In this document: positions 31,991-44,641 of the stretch, piece by piece
How positions within the stretch are numbered: position 1 is the first letter of the stretch
How the letters are laid out: each line of letters begins with the position of its first letter
NCBI GenBank assembly: GCA_036435485.1
Contig: CM071595.1
Location: 103,966,580-104,030,579, forward strand
Source: Saposhnikovia divaricata
Lineage: Eukaryota > Streptophyta > Magnoliopsida > Apiales > Apiaceae
Direction of reading: 5' to 3'
Length of the DNA: 64,000 bases
Translations under genes and position numbers: made by a program
Notes under the pieces: generated by a model
The model's database searches: none
Told to the model about the DNA's origin: nothing
What the model saw: the letters and a program-made list of their open reading frames with translations, nothing else

Positions 31991-34900
31991 CTAGTCAAAA
32001 CCAAAAACCATTCCTAGTTCATTTACCAGCCTTGTAAATACAGCTTCACTCAATGGCTTGGTGAAGATATCTGCAAGTTGTTGTTCTGTAGACACAAAAT
32101 GAAGCTCAATATTCCCTTCCTCTACATGTTCTCTGATAAAGTGGTACCTTATGCTGATGTGCTTGGTCATTGAATGCTATACTGGATTACCTGTCATAGC
32201 AATAGCACTTTGATTATCACAGTAAATAGGTATTTTACTGTACCTCAATCCATAATCCAGCAATTGATTCTTCATCCACAGAATCTATGCACAACAGCTA
32301 CCAGCAGCAATATACTCTGCTTCAGCTGTAGATGTTGAAATTGATTTATGTTTCTTGTTGTAACAAGAAACAAGTCTATCACCCATAAATTGACAACTTC
32401 CACTGGTGCTTTTTCTGTCTATCTAGCAGCCTGAAAAGTCTGCATCAGAGTAACCAAGTAGCTTGAAATCTGATTCTCTAGGATACCACAGACCTAACCT
32501 TATGGTTCCCTTGAGATACTTAAAAATCCTCTTCACAGCTGTTAGATGTGGTTCTCTGGGATCTGCCTGAAACCTTGCACAGAGACAAGTTGTATACATG
32601 ATATCAGGCCTGCTAGCTGTTAGATAAAGAAGAGATCCTATCATGCCTCTGTAGTTTGTCATATCTACTGAAGCTCCTGTATCTTTGTCCAACTTTGTTG
32701 CTGTTGCTATGGGAGTTGATACAGATGAGCAGTCAAGCATACCAAATTTCTTGAGAAGATTTCTGGTATATTTTGATTGATTTATGAAAATCCCATCATC
32801 TGTTTGCTTCACCTGTAGGCCTAGAAAATAACTAAGCTCTCCCATCATGCTCATTTGATACCTGCACTGCATGAGCTTGGCAAACTTTTTACAGAGTTTA
32901 TCATTAGTAGACCCAAAAATTATGTCATCAACATATATCTGAACTAAAAGCAAGTCATCACCATAGTTAAAGTTGAACAGTGTTTTATCAATTGCACCTC
33001 TATTGAACCCACTTTCTAAAAGAAATTGAGCTAGAGTTTCATACCATGCTCTTGGTGCCTGCTTAAGTCCATAGAGAGCCTTATCCAGCCTGTAGACATA
33101 GTCTGGATATTTTGGGTCCACAAAACCTGGTGGTTGTTCAACAAACACTTCTTCTTCAAGCTTCCCATTCAGAAAAGCACTTTTCACATCCATCTGAAAT
33201 ACCTTGAATTTCTTGTGAGAGGCATATGCTAGAAAAATTCATACTGCCTCCAATCTTGCAACTGGAGCAAAAGTTTCATCATAGTCTATTCCTTCCTGCT
33301 GTGAATAGCCTTTTCCCACAAGTCTAGCCTTGTTCCTTGTAACAACTCCCTCACTGTCAGTTTTGTTTTTGAAAACCCATCTAGTACCAACAACAGATCT
33401 ATTCTTTGGTCTAGGTACAAGGGTCCATACTTCATTTCTTTCAAATTCATTTAACTCCTCCTGCATTGCTGTTATCCAGTCAGCATCTTGAAGAGCTTCT
33501 TCTACCTTCTTTGGTTCATTCTTAGACAAGAATGCATGAAATAGACATTCAGTTGCTGTAGCACTTCTTGTCCTTACTGTTGCATCTGGATCTCCAATAA
33601 TTAAATCAGGTGTATGAGATTTTGTCCATTTCCTAGCTGAAGGTAAATGGCTTCTATCAATATGTGATCCTCCCCCTTGATCCATGTTCTCCTGATTTTC
33701 TTGTTGTCTTTCTTCATTTTCTAAGGCTCCCCCTGAATTTGACTGCTCAGAGTTTGAACTGTCAGATTTTGCACTTTCAGAGTTTGAGTCATCAGAGTTT
33801 GATCCAGATTTTTCAGTTGACTCACGATCAGAATTTGAGTCATCATTTTGATCATGCTCCCCCTCAACTGGTTCTCCCCTTTGTTCTGGATGAGAAGTTT
33901 CTTCAGTGTTTACCAGTAGAGGTTCAGAGTATGCTTCAACAGAGTTTGTTAGATCAGTTTCATCAGAGTTTACTTCATCAGAGATTAAGTCTTCATTTTC
34001 AAAGTGCAGTTGATCATGTTCATCTACATCTTCAAGTCCAGTTATTTTCTTGTCATCAAATGACACATGAATTGACTCCATGATCACCTTAGTTCTCAGA
34101 TTATAAACTCTGAATGCCTTAGTCGACAGTGGATAGCCAACAAAAATTCCTTCATCAGCTTTTAACTCAAATTTAGTCAACTGTTCAGGATGAGTTTTCA
34201 ACACAAAGCATTTGCACCCAAAAATATGAAAATATTTCAGGTTTGGCTTCTTTTCCTTCACCATCTCATATGGTGTTTTTCCATGCTTGTTGATCAGTGT
34301 GGCATTTTGAGTAAAACAGGCTGTTTGAACTGCTTCTGCCCAGAAATAGGTTGGCAATTTTGCTTCATCAAGCATAGTTCTGGCAGCTTCTATCAAGGTT
34401 CTGTTCTTCCTCTCAACTACACCATTTTGCTGTGGTGTACCAGGTGCAGAAAACTCTTGCTTCAATCCTCTGTTCTTGCAGAATTCTTCCATTGTTGCAT
34501 TCCTGAATTCAGTTCCATTATCACTCTTAATTATTTTGACTTTGTATTTTGATCCTTTGTCCAGCAGCTTTACATGCTCCATCAGAGTTAATGCGGTTCC
34601 ATCCTTCTTTGCTAGAAAATACACCCAAGTGTATCTGATGTGTTCATCAACAATGACTAGAGCATATTTCTTTCTTCCAATTGACAAGACATTCACTGGT
34701 CCAAAGAGATCAACATGTAGAAGATGATAACGATCAACAATTGAAGATTCAGACTTGCTCTTGAAAGATGACTTCCTTTGTTTGGCCTTTTGACAGGAAT
34801 CACACAGACCATCAACATTTAATAAAGACTTTGGAAGTCCTCTTACAAGATCTTTTCTTATTAACTCATTGATGTTGTTCAGATTCAGATGAGAGAGTTT

Positions 34901-35321
34901 CTTATGCCACTTCCAACTCTCTTCACTAGACATTCTTGTGGACAGGCACACAGCTTTTCCATCAGAGTTTGCCAATAACTTTGCTTCATAGATATTATTG
35001 TGTCTGTCCAACTAGAACAACTTCCCCTGTAGATTTACTGATGATTTCACAGTATTCAGGCTGAAAATCTACATGATATCCTCTGTCACAGATTTGACTC
35101 ACGGATAGTAGATCATGCTTGAGTCCTGGAACCAGAGCTACATTTGTGATGATGACACTTCAAAGATTGATATTGCCATATCCCAGAGTACGTCCTATGT
35201 TGCCATCTCCATAGGAAACTTTTAGGCCAGCCTTCTCCACATACTCTGATAGCAGGGCTTTATTTCCAGTCATGTGTCCTGAACATCCACTGTCGACGAC
35301 TAGGGTACTCTCCCTGATGCC
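31991..35321 (-). pseudogene. pol: Pol of Sirevirus element 3, broken
   Basis: Same order and motifs as element 1: protease VDSGCSGHM near 35295, integrase HKKLSHLN, CDSCQKAKQRK, HVDLFGPVNV and PQQNGVVERK, RT LYGLKQAPRAWY and the intact YVDDIIFGS, RNase H GYSDADFSGC and NQSAIAMTG, ending near LNELGMVFG with TAG. Lesions: a one-base loss near 35013 (after VVLVG), AGA to TGA near 33237, AAG to TAG near 32422, CAG to TAG near 32287 and 32182. The integrase-RT linker has the same acidic NSD/NSE repeats. The large frame 35011-33239 is open for 590 codons. The start is placed after the CAG acceptor-like site. Confidence 0.9.
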
Positions 35322-35337
35322 CTGCAATCACAAACAA

Positions 35338-37587
35338 TCACGGAAGGTCAGATTTAAGGATCCAGACTTGATTGGATCCTTTGGCTTTCTTAACTTTGTT
35401 AGCTTTAGCAGCGGAATTTACATTATCAGAGTTTAAGCTAACATATTCAGAGTTTGCACTTGCAGAGTTAACCTTAACCCATTTCAAATTGGGCTTAAGT
35501 TCATAGTAATTATGATAAATAGCATGGTAATCCCTGCAAGTATAAATAGAATGTCAAGTACTTCAACAATGTTTAGATAAAGTCTGTGGTCTAGTTCTAA
35601 CATTATCTTTCTTTACTTCAGACTTGGAAGGTAAAGAATTAATGTTTTTGTTCTTCCTGCAGAAACTAGCAAGATGGTTAGTGCTACCACAGTTATGACA
35701 TGTCTTTCTTGGAGCAAAAGTAGCAAGCATTGGATAATTACCTTGAGTAATGCCTACTTTACCATTTCTATTTTTCCTAGACACTTTCTGTTTCTTGATA
35801 GATTTTAACTCCTTAAGCTTATGCTTGAGTTGTTTATCTGTCATTGAACCAACATTAACCTGTTTAACACTAGTTTTTACTGGTTCTATCTTAACAGCTT
35901 CAGACTTAGGTTCATTTATTCCATGAATAAATTTTGTAGATGGAAGATGTGTTCTAATTTTGACTTTGTTTTGAAATCTAAGTTCATCTCCCTCACAGTA
36001 ACCTAAACCAACTGTGTCTGGTTGAAAAACCTCTTGAGTGTCTTTTCTAGAATGAGTCCATGTTTTAATTATGTGATTTGCTTTCTCCAATTCAGATTCA
36101 AGTTGCTTATATTTTCCTAGCAAATCCTGTTCTAGATAAACAGCATCATCTCTTTCTTTCTGAACTTGTTGCATATTTTCAAGTTTCTCTTCAACAATTT
36201 TATTTCTCACTTTAAGTTCAGAATTCTCAGATTTGATTCTCTCATTCTCTAAAGTCTAATCCCTATAACTGATATTCAAAGCCTTAAGATAGATTCTTAA
36301 TTCAGTTATATCATCAGTATTATAAGCATAGGTAGTTAGAGGTACCTTGTTTTCAGAATCTTCAGATTCATTCTCAATAGAAGCCATGAGAGCATAATTA
36401 ACATCCTCATCTGGGTCTGAAGTGTCTGTCCAGTCTCTGCCTTTTATAAAGAGTGCTTTTTCAGTTTTACCCTTCTTGCACTCAGGAGCATAGTGACCCA
36501 TCTCCTTACACTTGTAGCATTGAATCTCAGACTTGTCTTTCTTCCCAGACTTGGTATCCTTTCTCTCAGACTTTCTGAAACTCTTTCTGTCAGAGTTTGA
36601 ATCTTTCTTAGAAAACCTTTTTCCCTTCTTGAAGTTCTTGAAACCCATCTTCTTGAAGGTCTCCACTATCAAAGCAGCCATTTGCAACATTTCTTCTTCA
36701 TCATCCTCAGAGTCAGATGATTCATCAGTGTTTGAATCAATATCAGAGTATGATGACTCACTTTCAAAATGTATGACTAAAGCCTTTCCCTTAGCTTTCT
36801 TCCTTGATACTTCCTTTTTCAAGGGTTTTTCTTCAACCTTAAGAGCAACAGACTTTGTCTTCTTGCCTGATCTCCTGTTTCTCTGCTCTAATTCCAATTC
36901 ATGAGTTTTGAGCAGCCCATAGATTTCATCAATTTCAGTATCAGCAAGATCATAGTTATCTCTTATGGTGGTTATCTTCACATCCCACTTTTCAGGTAAA
37001 GCAAGAAGAAATTTGAGATTTGAGTCTTCTAGATCATACTCTTTATTAACCAATGACAAATCATTGAGCATTTTACAGAATCTGTCAAATGTTTCTGTCA
37101 TGGTTTCTTCAGATTTAGCCTCAAAGTGCTCATACTCCTTTGTGAGTATGTTCCTTCTATTCTTCTTGATAGCAGCAGTTCCTTGACATCTAACCTCAAG
37201 AGCATCCCATATTTCTTTGGCAGTAGTGCAGTTAATCACTTTATTAGACATAACATTGTCTAAAGCACTATGAAGTAGATGCCTAACTTTTGCATCCTTA
37301 GCAGTAGATGAAAGATCTTCAGGAGTCAGATCTTTCTTCTCCTTTGGAACTGTTTTAGCTTCTTGACCAGCAGTAGCAACAGATAACTTTGTAGGTTTAT
37401 GAGGACCTTCATTAATTCTGTCAAGATATTCTGGATCTGTAGCCTCCAGAAACATGATCATCTTCACCTTCCAAATTGAATACTCTGCTGGCCTGAGAAT
37501 AGGAACCCCGATTGTCTCATAACGACTCACAGTAGTAGGTTGAGCCTTCTCAGAACTTGAACCTGTTGGAGGAGGTATCTCTGCCAT
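35338..37587 (-). pseudogene. gag: Gag of Sirevirus element 3, broken
   Basis: Total length 749 codons from MAEIPPPTGSSSEKAQ, close to the 743 of element 1, with the same gag core (YSIWKVKMIMFLEATD, EIWDALEVRCQGT) and the first two zinc knuckles (CYKCKEMGHYAPEC, CHNCGSTNHLASFC). TAG at 36256-36258 replaces His of element 1. Two TGA codons near 35550-35563 lie in and after the third knuckle, which has lost its second Cys pair context. The frame ends TGA at 35338-35340, followed by the same acceptor-like TTGTTTGTGATTGCAG as in element 1. Confidence 0.9.
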
Positions 37588-37636
37588 TGATTATAGCTGT
37601 GTGTGTGGATCTTAAACTGTATAGAGTAACAGTGTG

Positions 37637-37648
37637 GCTCTGATACCA
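37637..37648 (-). other. Primer-binding site (tRNA-iMet), element 3
   Basis: TGGTATCAGAGC on minus, two bases from the 5' LTR. Confidence 0.92.
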
Positions 37649-37650
37649 AT

Positions 37651-38069
37651 TGTTAGGCCGAATACACAATTATAATCTAGATCGTATGAGAGATTAACAA
37701 TAAAATACGCTTTTAAACAATTAAAAACTGTTTCGAATTAATAACTCCTCTCTCAATGATGTAGAATATCACAGAGAGCTGCTTAGGTTACAATGAATAA
37801 TGTTTTTACAATGATCGATACCCTTCTAGGGTTACCCTAACTGTATTTATAAGATATACAGCTGCTATACAATCGATAATTGATACTCCTATAAATTAGC
37901 TATACAATTGATATCAATTACGATTGCTACTCGTCTCCTTAGTCAACTCAATCTCTTTGACAACTATCCAGTCTTCAAAGATATTGCTTCCTTAAATAAT
38001 CTTCAATCACTGTTGACCAGTAGACGCTGCCTCTAGACAGAGTTTAACAAACTCTATCGAGCTTCCATC
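37651..38069 (-). repeat. 5' LTR of element 3, part next to PBS (419 bp)
   Basis: Starts TGTTAGGCCG on plus and matches 26354 onward. It is interrupted at 38069 by element 4; the remaining 100 bp are at 49684-49783. TATA box on minus at 37844-37851. Confidence 0.92.
38065..38069. other. Target-site duplication of element 4 (left copy)
   Basis: CCATC; the second copy is at 49679-49683. The uninterrupted site is visible in the other LTR of element 3 (GCTTCCATCTGTCAGC). Confidence 0.92.
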
Positions 38070-41000
38070 TGTGACGCCCCGGGATCCGGGGTCAGGGATC
38101 CGGGCCGTCAAGATCCAATTTCCGATCAATATCAATATCTCTGTAATCTTTTTTTTTTATAAATAAATAAATAAATAAGCAGTTGACCCCACACTAATAC
38201 ACACACACTCACCAGTCATATGCTCATAGAACAACAACCACAATATTTAAAAGTTTTAAAGTTAACAGTTATTACAAGCCCAGAATTTACTAAGTACATT
38301 GTTGAACAAAGCTTCTACAGGAAGCACTTCAACAACTAAAGTTTATTACAACTTACACACTTAATTTACATAAGTATACTAAGCCCCTTCGCTTGTCACT
38401 ACCTCGGGGATGGTCGCCAGCACTCGCTCAAAAGGTCGCCTTTCCCTTACCCTCTTGCGGGGTGTGGTACGTAGTATCGGCATGGGACCTAGCTGCTATA
38501 TACATAAGTAGCAAGAGTGAGCTATAATAGCTCAGCAAGATCATACTGTAACTAAAATTTAAAATGTGAACAAGTATACATATATGTATATGCATATGTA
38601 ATAGCAGGAAACAATTAAAATCCTTAAGGAAGAGTAAAGCTCTTATTTAATAATACATCATCCACTCACTATTATAAGAAAGAAATCTATATTAATATAA
38701 TATCAGTTTTTCTTCATCTGCCACCATAATACCATCATCTCATATCATTATTCTGGTTTCAGTATTGAAATCTAAAATAATATAATATCAGTTTTTCTTC
38801 ATCTGTAACTATCATTCCATCATCTCATATCATTGTTCTGTTTTCAGTATAGCAATCTGAAAACCATTGTCTACACTTTCTTTTCAAAACATTGGGGATA
38901 TCTGCTGTCGCCTGATACGTTAGGACGATGATCAGTCGCCTAATCGTACCTGCTCTCTTTTTACTACCGGTAGAAGGAATGAAAATCATCCCTGGAGGAA
39001 GGCCACCTGCTAACATCCTCCCTTGGCATCTTCGTGCCGTAATAAAAATAATAAATGCTGGACTGTGTCGCACACAGCCCTGACACAGCCACTTACGCAA
39101 GTCTGTTGCAATCCCCCTCTTTATCACATCATTATCCTCTTTTTAAAATATCATTCCACATTTCCATTTTCTCACTTTCATTTTCACATATCATTCTCTC
39201 ATATCATTTCCATTCTCGCACATTACTTCTATAAAATATATATATATCATAAGGCTTTGATTATGATTCAGACCTCTCTTTCAAATTTAGAAATCAAATA
39301 TACTTTTATATTCGTAAAATATTCCATCTATTTTAAGAGTAATGCATGTTAATCAAATAATGTTTATTAAACCACTGATACTCAATAAGAACATTTTTAA
39401 TATAATATTATAACCATATAACCCTCGATAACAACTGATACCATTATCTCTTATTCTCTTAATCATAAGGCATGTTCAATTCATGCATAATCATCTCTAT
39501 ACATATCCATCTCATACTCTCATTCATATTCATATACATCTTCGTATATCTTTCTTTTCAATATTAATACTCAAGGAAGACAATTTCTTCACAATATAGT
39601 AATAATAGCATCACATATATATTTCACAAAATCAAGTTTCTTTGTGAAGATAAGTAGTTTTACAAATAGGGATAGAAGAAATCTTGCCTCGGTTTCGATA
39701 TCCTGATGGTATGGCTCGTCCCTCTTCCGGAGTTTCTATAAACACAAAAGGACCGTCGTTAGAACCACATCTCTTACTCACTACACTCTTGTATAACATT
39801 ACCTTTTGAAACTTTAATATATGTTTAAAGTATTCTTATTACCCCAAAGGTTCCAGAACTTAACCGTTTATAACCTAAGTTGAAGTTTCAGGGTTTTTCA
39901 CCATTTCCCTTAACGACCACACTCGACTGTAGAATTTCTTATAATTTTTAAATTTCGAATTTTAATGTAAGGTCAACTGGAAATAGTTCTTTGACCACAC
40001 TACTATCATATCCCAAAATTTCGTGACTTTTAACAATGTTAAGGTATGGTAATTGTAACCTCAATTTTGATACATTTACGGTTTCTCGGTTTCTGAACCG
40101 CTTTCACTAAAACTGACTTTTCTCCTAAACCGTTCATCAGATTTTAACGCACCTTATATCAAAACGATCTATGAACTAAGCTCTATCATTTCATGGTCAA
40201 TTGGTAACCTAGGCAGTGAGGTACCGTATGAATACAGGGGTCACAAAACAGGGCAGTTTTCGTTCTAACTAAAATCGGACATTATAACTGCTGTAATTTC
40301 ATACTTTCCAAAATCAAACTCCTCCAAATCAATCATCAAACACCATAATCATCACCTACACCATGTGGTCTTCATTACCAGCCATGGTTACAATCCCAAA
40401 CTCCTTCCAAAATCAACTTTAATCACTTACAAACACTTATAACATCATAATCTAAATCTTTACACCACTTAATCACTTAAACCAACAATATTCATCATAA
40501 TATAAAAAGGGGCAAGAGTGTTTATACCTTCTTGAAGCTTTACAACACTTAACAAGCCTTGGGCACACCTTTAACAACCTTAGTATAGCTTGGATTAACT
40601 AAAGGAACCATTAAAACAAAGATTAAAACTTGAAAAACACTATTCACCACTATTCATCTTCAACTTCTATGATTTTATTACCTTGCTAAATGATGGTGGA
40701 TGGCTATGAAACTTTGTGCTAGTCTTGATCTATCCTCCAAGATGCTCCATGATTTTTCTCTTGGTTTAATCTTGAAGAGAATTAGGGTTTTGGATTTTAT
40801 TTTCTTGTTTTTTTTTCTTTTGGCCGAAAGTTGCTAAACAAGAAGGGGAGAGAGTTTTGCTTGGTTTGATCTCATCTAATCTTAATCTAACTTAATTTAG
40901 AGTGTATTGGAAGCTTGGTAAAAAATCTAGGTGTTAAAAGACTAATCTACCCTTAATTTGGTTTAGTGGAAGATGACATCATTAACATGATTTCATAATT

Positions 41001-41504
41001 CTCTTTTTCTTGATTTCTTTTCTAATTATAATGCTAGTACTCTTGGTAATTATAATGGGGTATGTATCCTTGTTATTTTATAAATCTTGGTTGCTTAATC
41101 TCCATATTCGTCTAATTGTGGTTCGTTTCGAATGTACCTCATTATCTCAGTGGTTTTGAAATCATTTAACAATCCAAATTCCATTGGTATTCTCTTAACT
41201 TAATAATCCCCTGGCTCAAATCTAAATTCACTAATCCCTCAATATATAATTCTTATAATGTTTCCATGCTCCTTAATGTCCAATAGAAGCTTATTCGAAA
41301 TCAAAATCCTCAAAATCAAAATTCAGGAATTTCTAAAATCCATCGTTATTTCGAGTCACTTATTTTCAATGTACAACACTAATATAGTTTTTGTTTACTC
41401 ATTTTCCATCCCTAGTATAGAGTACCTACACACCATTTCCCTGGATTCCTCAAGATCACTATTCATTTGGGCACTGTAGCCTTTCTAAAGTTAGGGTTAT
41501 TACA
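38070..41504 (-). repeat. 3' LTR of element 4 (3435 bp)
   Basis: TGTGACGCCCC...GGGTTATTACA on plus; the minus strand starts TGTAATAACCC and ends GGGGCGTCACA. It has a CCCCGGGATCCGGGG near-palindrome at 38077-38091, a short AAAT microsatellite near 38158-38178, and frames of about 70-110 codons that recur in the other LTR and are not genes. Confidence 0.92.
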
Positions 41505-41514
41505 GTCTTCCCCC
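41505..41514 (-). other. Polypurine tract, element 4 (terminal copy)
   Basis: On minus AAGGGGGGAAGAC directly before the LTR, preceded by TTCCGGGACGAAATCC, the usual setting of Tekay/Del PPTs. A second copy lies at 42688-42697. Confidence 0.85.
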
Positions 41515-41786
41515 CTTAAAAGGATTTCGTCCCGGAATCATGTTGGAAATGTCCATAAGTATCTTTCTCATTCACACCTTCTAACTTCCACACTATTTCC
41601 TTTATCCTTTTTCCTTCTATAATATATCTATCTTGTTTGCGCAAAAATATCCTAACATAACTTCCTTGTCATTCATCAACATGCCATTTAGTTTATCAAT
41701 AGCAGTCCTTTTACTGTCTTTTCCTCACAAATCTCCTCCTGTTTCAAGTCATTCCAGGTTATCTCGTCTCTCCTTCCTCTTTTGAC

Positions 41787-41858
41787 GAAGATATCCGCCA
41801 CTACATTGACCTTTTCTGAATGGTAGTGTATCTCACTTATGGTTTGACCATCTTCTGA
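41787..41858 (-). pseudogene. RNase H C-terminal remnant, element 4 (copy 1)
   Basis: On minus it encodes EIHYHSEKVNVVADIFVK, matching the Gypsy RNase H end (usual form IxYHPGKANVVADALSRK) with several changes. It is the only pol trace left, and shows that the element descends from an autonomous Gypsy element. Repeated at 42970-43041. Confidence 0.65.
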
Positions 41859-42687
41859 TATTACCTTGCTAAATGATGGTGGATGGCTATGAAACTTTGT
41901 GCTAGTCTTGATCTATCCTCCAAGATGCTCCATGATTTTTCTCTTGGTTTAATCTTGAAGAGAATTAGGGTTTTGGATTTTATTTTCTTGTTTTTTTTTC
42001 TTTTGGCCGAAAGTTGCTAAACAAGAAGGGGAGAGAGTTTTGCTTGGTTTGATCTCATCTAATCTTAATCTAACTTAATTTAGAGTGTATTGGAAGCTTG
42101 GTAAAAAATCTAGGTGTTAAAAGACTAATCTACCCTTAATTTGGTTTAGTGGAAGATGACATCATTAACATGATTTCATAATTCTCTTTTTCTTGATTTC
42201 TTTTCTAATTATAATGCTAGTACTCTTGGTAATTATAATGGGGTATGTATCCTTGTTATTTTATAAATCTTGGTTGCTTAATCTCCATATTCGTCTAATT
42301 GTGGTTCGTTTCGAATGTACCTCATTATCTCAGTGGTTTTGAAATCATTTAACAATCCAAATTCCATTGGTATTCTCTTAACTTAATAATCCCCTGGCTC
42401 AAATCTAAATTCACTAATCCCTCAATATATAATTCTTATAATGTTTCCATGCTCCTTAATGTCCAATAGAAGCTTATTCGAAATCAAAATCCTCAAAATC
42501 AAAATTCAGGAATTTCTAAAATCCATCGTTATTTCGAGTCACTTATTTTCAATGTACAACACTAATATAGTTTTTGTTTACTCATTTTCCATCCCTAGTA
42601 TAGAGTACCTACACACCATTTCCCTGGATTCCTCAAGATCACTATTCATTTGGGCACTGTAGCCTTTCTAAAGTTAGGGTTATTACA

Positions 42688-42697
42688 GTCTTCCCCC
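42688..42697 (-). other. Second (internal) polypurine tract, element 4
   Basis: Duplicate of 41505-41514, next to the partial LTR copy. Confidence 0.8.
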
Positions 42698-42969
42698 CTT
42701 AAAAGGATTTCGTCCCGGAATCATGTTGGAAATGTCCATAAGTATCTTTCTCATTCACACCTTCTAACTTCCACACTATTTCCTTTATCCTTTTTCCTTC
42801 TATAATATATCTATCTTGTTTGCGCAAAAATATCCTAACATAACTTCCTTGTCATTCATCAACATGCCATTTAGTTTATCAATAGCAGTCCTTTTACTGT
42901 CTTTTCCTCACAAATCTCCTCCTGTTTCAAGTCATTCCAGGTTATCTCGTCTCTCCTTCCTCTTTTGAC

Positions 42970-43041
42970 GAAGATATCCGCCACTACATTGACCTTTTCT
43001 GAATGGTAGTGTATCTCACTTATGGTTTGACCATCTTCTGA
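42970..43041 (-). pseudogene. RNase H C-terminal remnant, element 4 (copy 2)
   Basis: Identical copy of 41787-41858 in the second unit of the tandem duplication. Confidence 0.65.
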
Positions 43042-43043
43042 TC

Positions 43044-43336
43044 TCTATCATGACATAAATATTAATTCCTCAATATTCCCATAGTTCCTCTCTGGAAAAT
43101 TTTCCAGAAAATAAGCTCTAATAATATTCTTTAAAACAATTGTAAGAAAATACTACCTATAACATATATTTCCTGTTCGTCTCAACGAGCTTGTGTTTTC
43201 CCAAAACACTCCTACTTTTCTTTTCATAACGTTTCCTAGCCCTTAGCAGATACTGATTTTCCTTATCTATATTATTAACTTATTTATTCCATTAATTGAT
43301 TAAGTCGATCCTTAGCCAAAGATTTACACACCAAAT
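43044..43336 (-). other. Junction region between gag and the duplicated 3' end, element 4
   Basis: About 290 bp of AT-rich non-coding DNA where pol should be; no protease, RT or integrase motif is seen. Confidence 0.55.
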
Positions 43337-44629
43337 TTAAATCAAAAAGCAAGTACCTGTATCCGCATCTGGTTTTGTCAACGCTTCCCCTAAGGTCATG
43401 TTGTACACTCTAGCAGTAGGCCTATTTGAAGCAGCCCCACTCTGTCCTGACGCGTATGACCCACCTGAACGGCAATCTCTAGCAATGTGTCCTAGTTTCC
43501 CACACTGGTAACACTTAACATCTCTTTTAGGGTTTGCATTAGTTGATGGGCACTGGTTAAGGTAGTGTCCTTTTTGTCCACACTTAAAACAAGTTACTCC
43601 CAGCACTCTACAGACTCCTATATGCTTCTTACCACACGTCTCACAATCTGGTAATGGTGGTCGTGATTGATTGGACTGAAATGTTCCCGAAGATTTTCCA
43701 CCCTGACTCACCGTCTCACTAGTAGTCTTGTTACCCCCCGACTTTCCCACAAATTGAGATTTTTGTCCTTTACCTCCTTTGTTAAAGTAGCTTCCCTCAC
43801 TTGAACCTCCTTTTGGGCCCTCAAATCTTCTTTTCTTATTCTCTCGACCTATTTGAGCCTGCTCACTCTCGGCCTCTATAATTGATGCCTTTTGAACCAC
43901 TGCAGCATAATCAGTCAACTCAAATGGGGCCACTCTCGTTCGTAACCAGGGTTTCAACCCTTGTTGAAACCTTTTTGCACGTTGTTCTTCAGTACGCACA
44001 AACTCGGGAACAAACCTCGACAGTTCTGTAAATTTATTTTCATACTCTGCCACTGTTAGGTTATCCTGTTTTAACTGCAGAAACTTTAATTCCATTTGGT
44101 TTTCTAAATACCTAGGAGAATACTTTTCTAGGAACACCCTAGTGAAACGCTCCCAGGTTATCACTCCCGCTTCCTCTAAGTTCTTCCTAGCTTCCCACCA
44201 GTAATTTGCCTCTCCCTTTAAGAGATAGGCTGCAAAAACTGTTTTCTGATCTTCCTCTATCCTCAGTATTTCGAAAGCTTTCTCCATTTCTTTTAGCCAT
44301 GCCCTAGCTACTACTGGGTTAGTGGTTCCCTCGAATTCTGGGGGCTTTATTGACTTAAAGGCACGAAAGGAACTAGCTGCCTGATTGGGGAGAACAGGTG
44401 GTGGTTGAGGATTCTGTGGATTTGTTAAATTCTGCCTTAATAAGTCCATGAATTGGGCAAAGGGATCACCTCCCGGATTCCTTTGTTGGCCAGTTGATTC
44501 CTCTTCTCCTTCTTCATGATTTTCTTCATTATGAGCATTTTCGTTCAGTCTAGTACCTTCGATATTTCGACTTCTTTCGTCTCTCTCATTTTCCCTTGCA
44601 TTCGCTCTACTGTCACGTCTAGGCGGCAT
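43337..44629 (-). CDS. gag: Gag of element 4 (Tekay/Del-like), intact
   Basis: About 430 codons from MPPRRDSRANA (44629); an in-frame ATG four codons upstream (44641) is also possible. Acidic N-terminus (NHEEGEEESTGQ), then the Gypsy gag core: FRAFKSIKPPEFEGTTNPV, WLKEMEKAFEIL, KGEANYWWEARK, WERFTRVFLEKYSPRY, LTVAEYENKFTELSRFVPE and AKRFQQGLKPWLR. After a Lys/Gly/Ser-rich linker come a CETCGKKHIGVC motif and two CCHC knuckles, CFKCGQKGHYLNQC and CYQCGKLGHIARDC. The frame ends ALTKPDADTGTCFLI; in autonomous relatives the DTGT-like point leads into protease, so deletion of pol begins here and left a three-residue tail. No stop or frameshift is seen, so it could make Gag. Confidence 0.92.
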   Translation of the reverse strand: MPPRRDSRANARENERDERSRNIEGTRLNENAHNEENHEEGEEESTGQQRNPGGDPFAQFMDLLRQNLTNPQNPQPPPVLPNQAASSFRAFKSIKPPEFEGTTNPVVARAWLKEMEKAFEILRIEEDQKTVFAAYLLKGEANYWWEARKNLEEAGVITWERFTRVFLEKYSPRYLENQMELKFLQLKQDNLTVAEYENKFTELSRFVPEFVRTEEQRAKRFQQGLKPWLRTRVAPFELTDYAAVVQKASIIEAESEQAQIGRENKKRRFEGPKGGSSEGSYFNKGGKGQKSQFVGKSGGNKTTSETVSQGGKSSGTFQSNQSRPPLPDCETCGKKHIGVCRVLGVTCFKCGQKGHYLNQCPSTNANPKRDVKCYQCGKLGHIARDCRSGGSYASGQSGAASNRPTARVYNMTLGEALTKPDADTGTCFLI

Positions 44630-44641
44630 AGTTCTGTACAT

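Larger units (their letters stand above)
40678..43043 (-). repeat. 1183-bp tandem duplication spanning LTR end, PPT and RNase H remnant
   Basis: 40678-41860 and 41861-43043 appear identical at the positions compared, period 1183. Each unit holds the last 827 bp of the LTR on this side (on minus, the LTR start), the PPT and about 350 bp of interior. The result on minus is interior, PPT, partial LTR, interior, PPT, full LTR. Confidence 0.9.

Noticed and set aside
38825..39352. 100- and 109-codon frames at 38825-39352 and 46999-47526
   Set aside because: Opposite-strand overlapping frames in both LTRs of element 4; no recognisable domain.
41258..41479. 73-codon frame seen three times (41258, 42441, 49432) as a repeated gene
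   Set aside because: All copies are the same LTR segment of element 4, and copy number reflects two LTRs plus the tandem duplication. Composition is non-coding.
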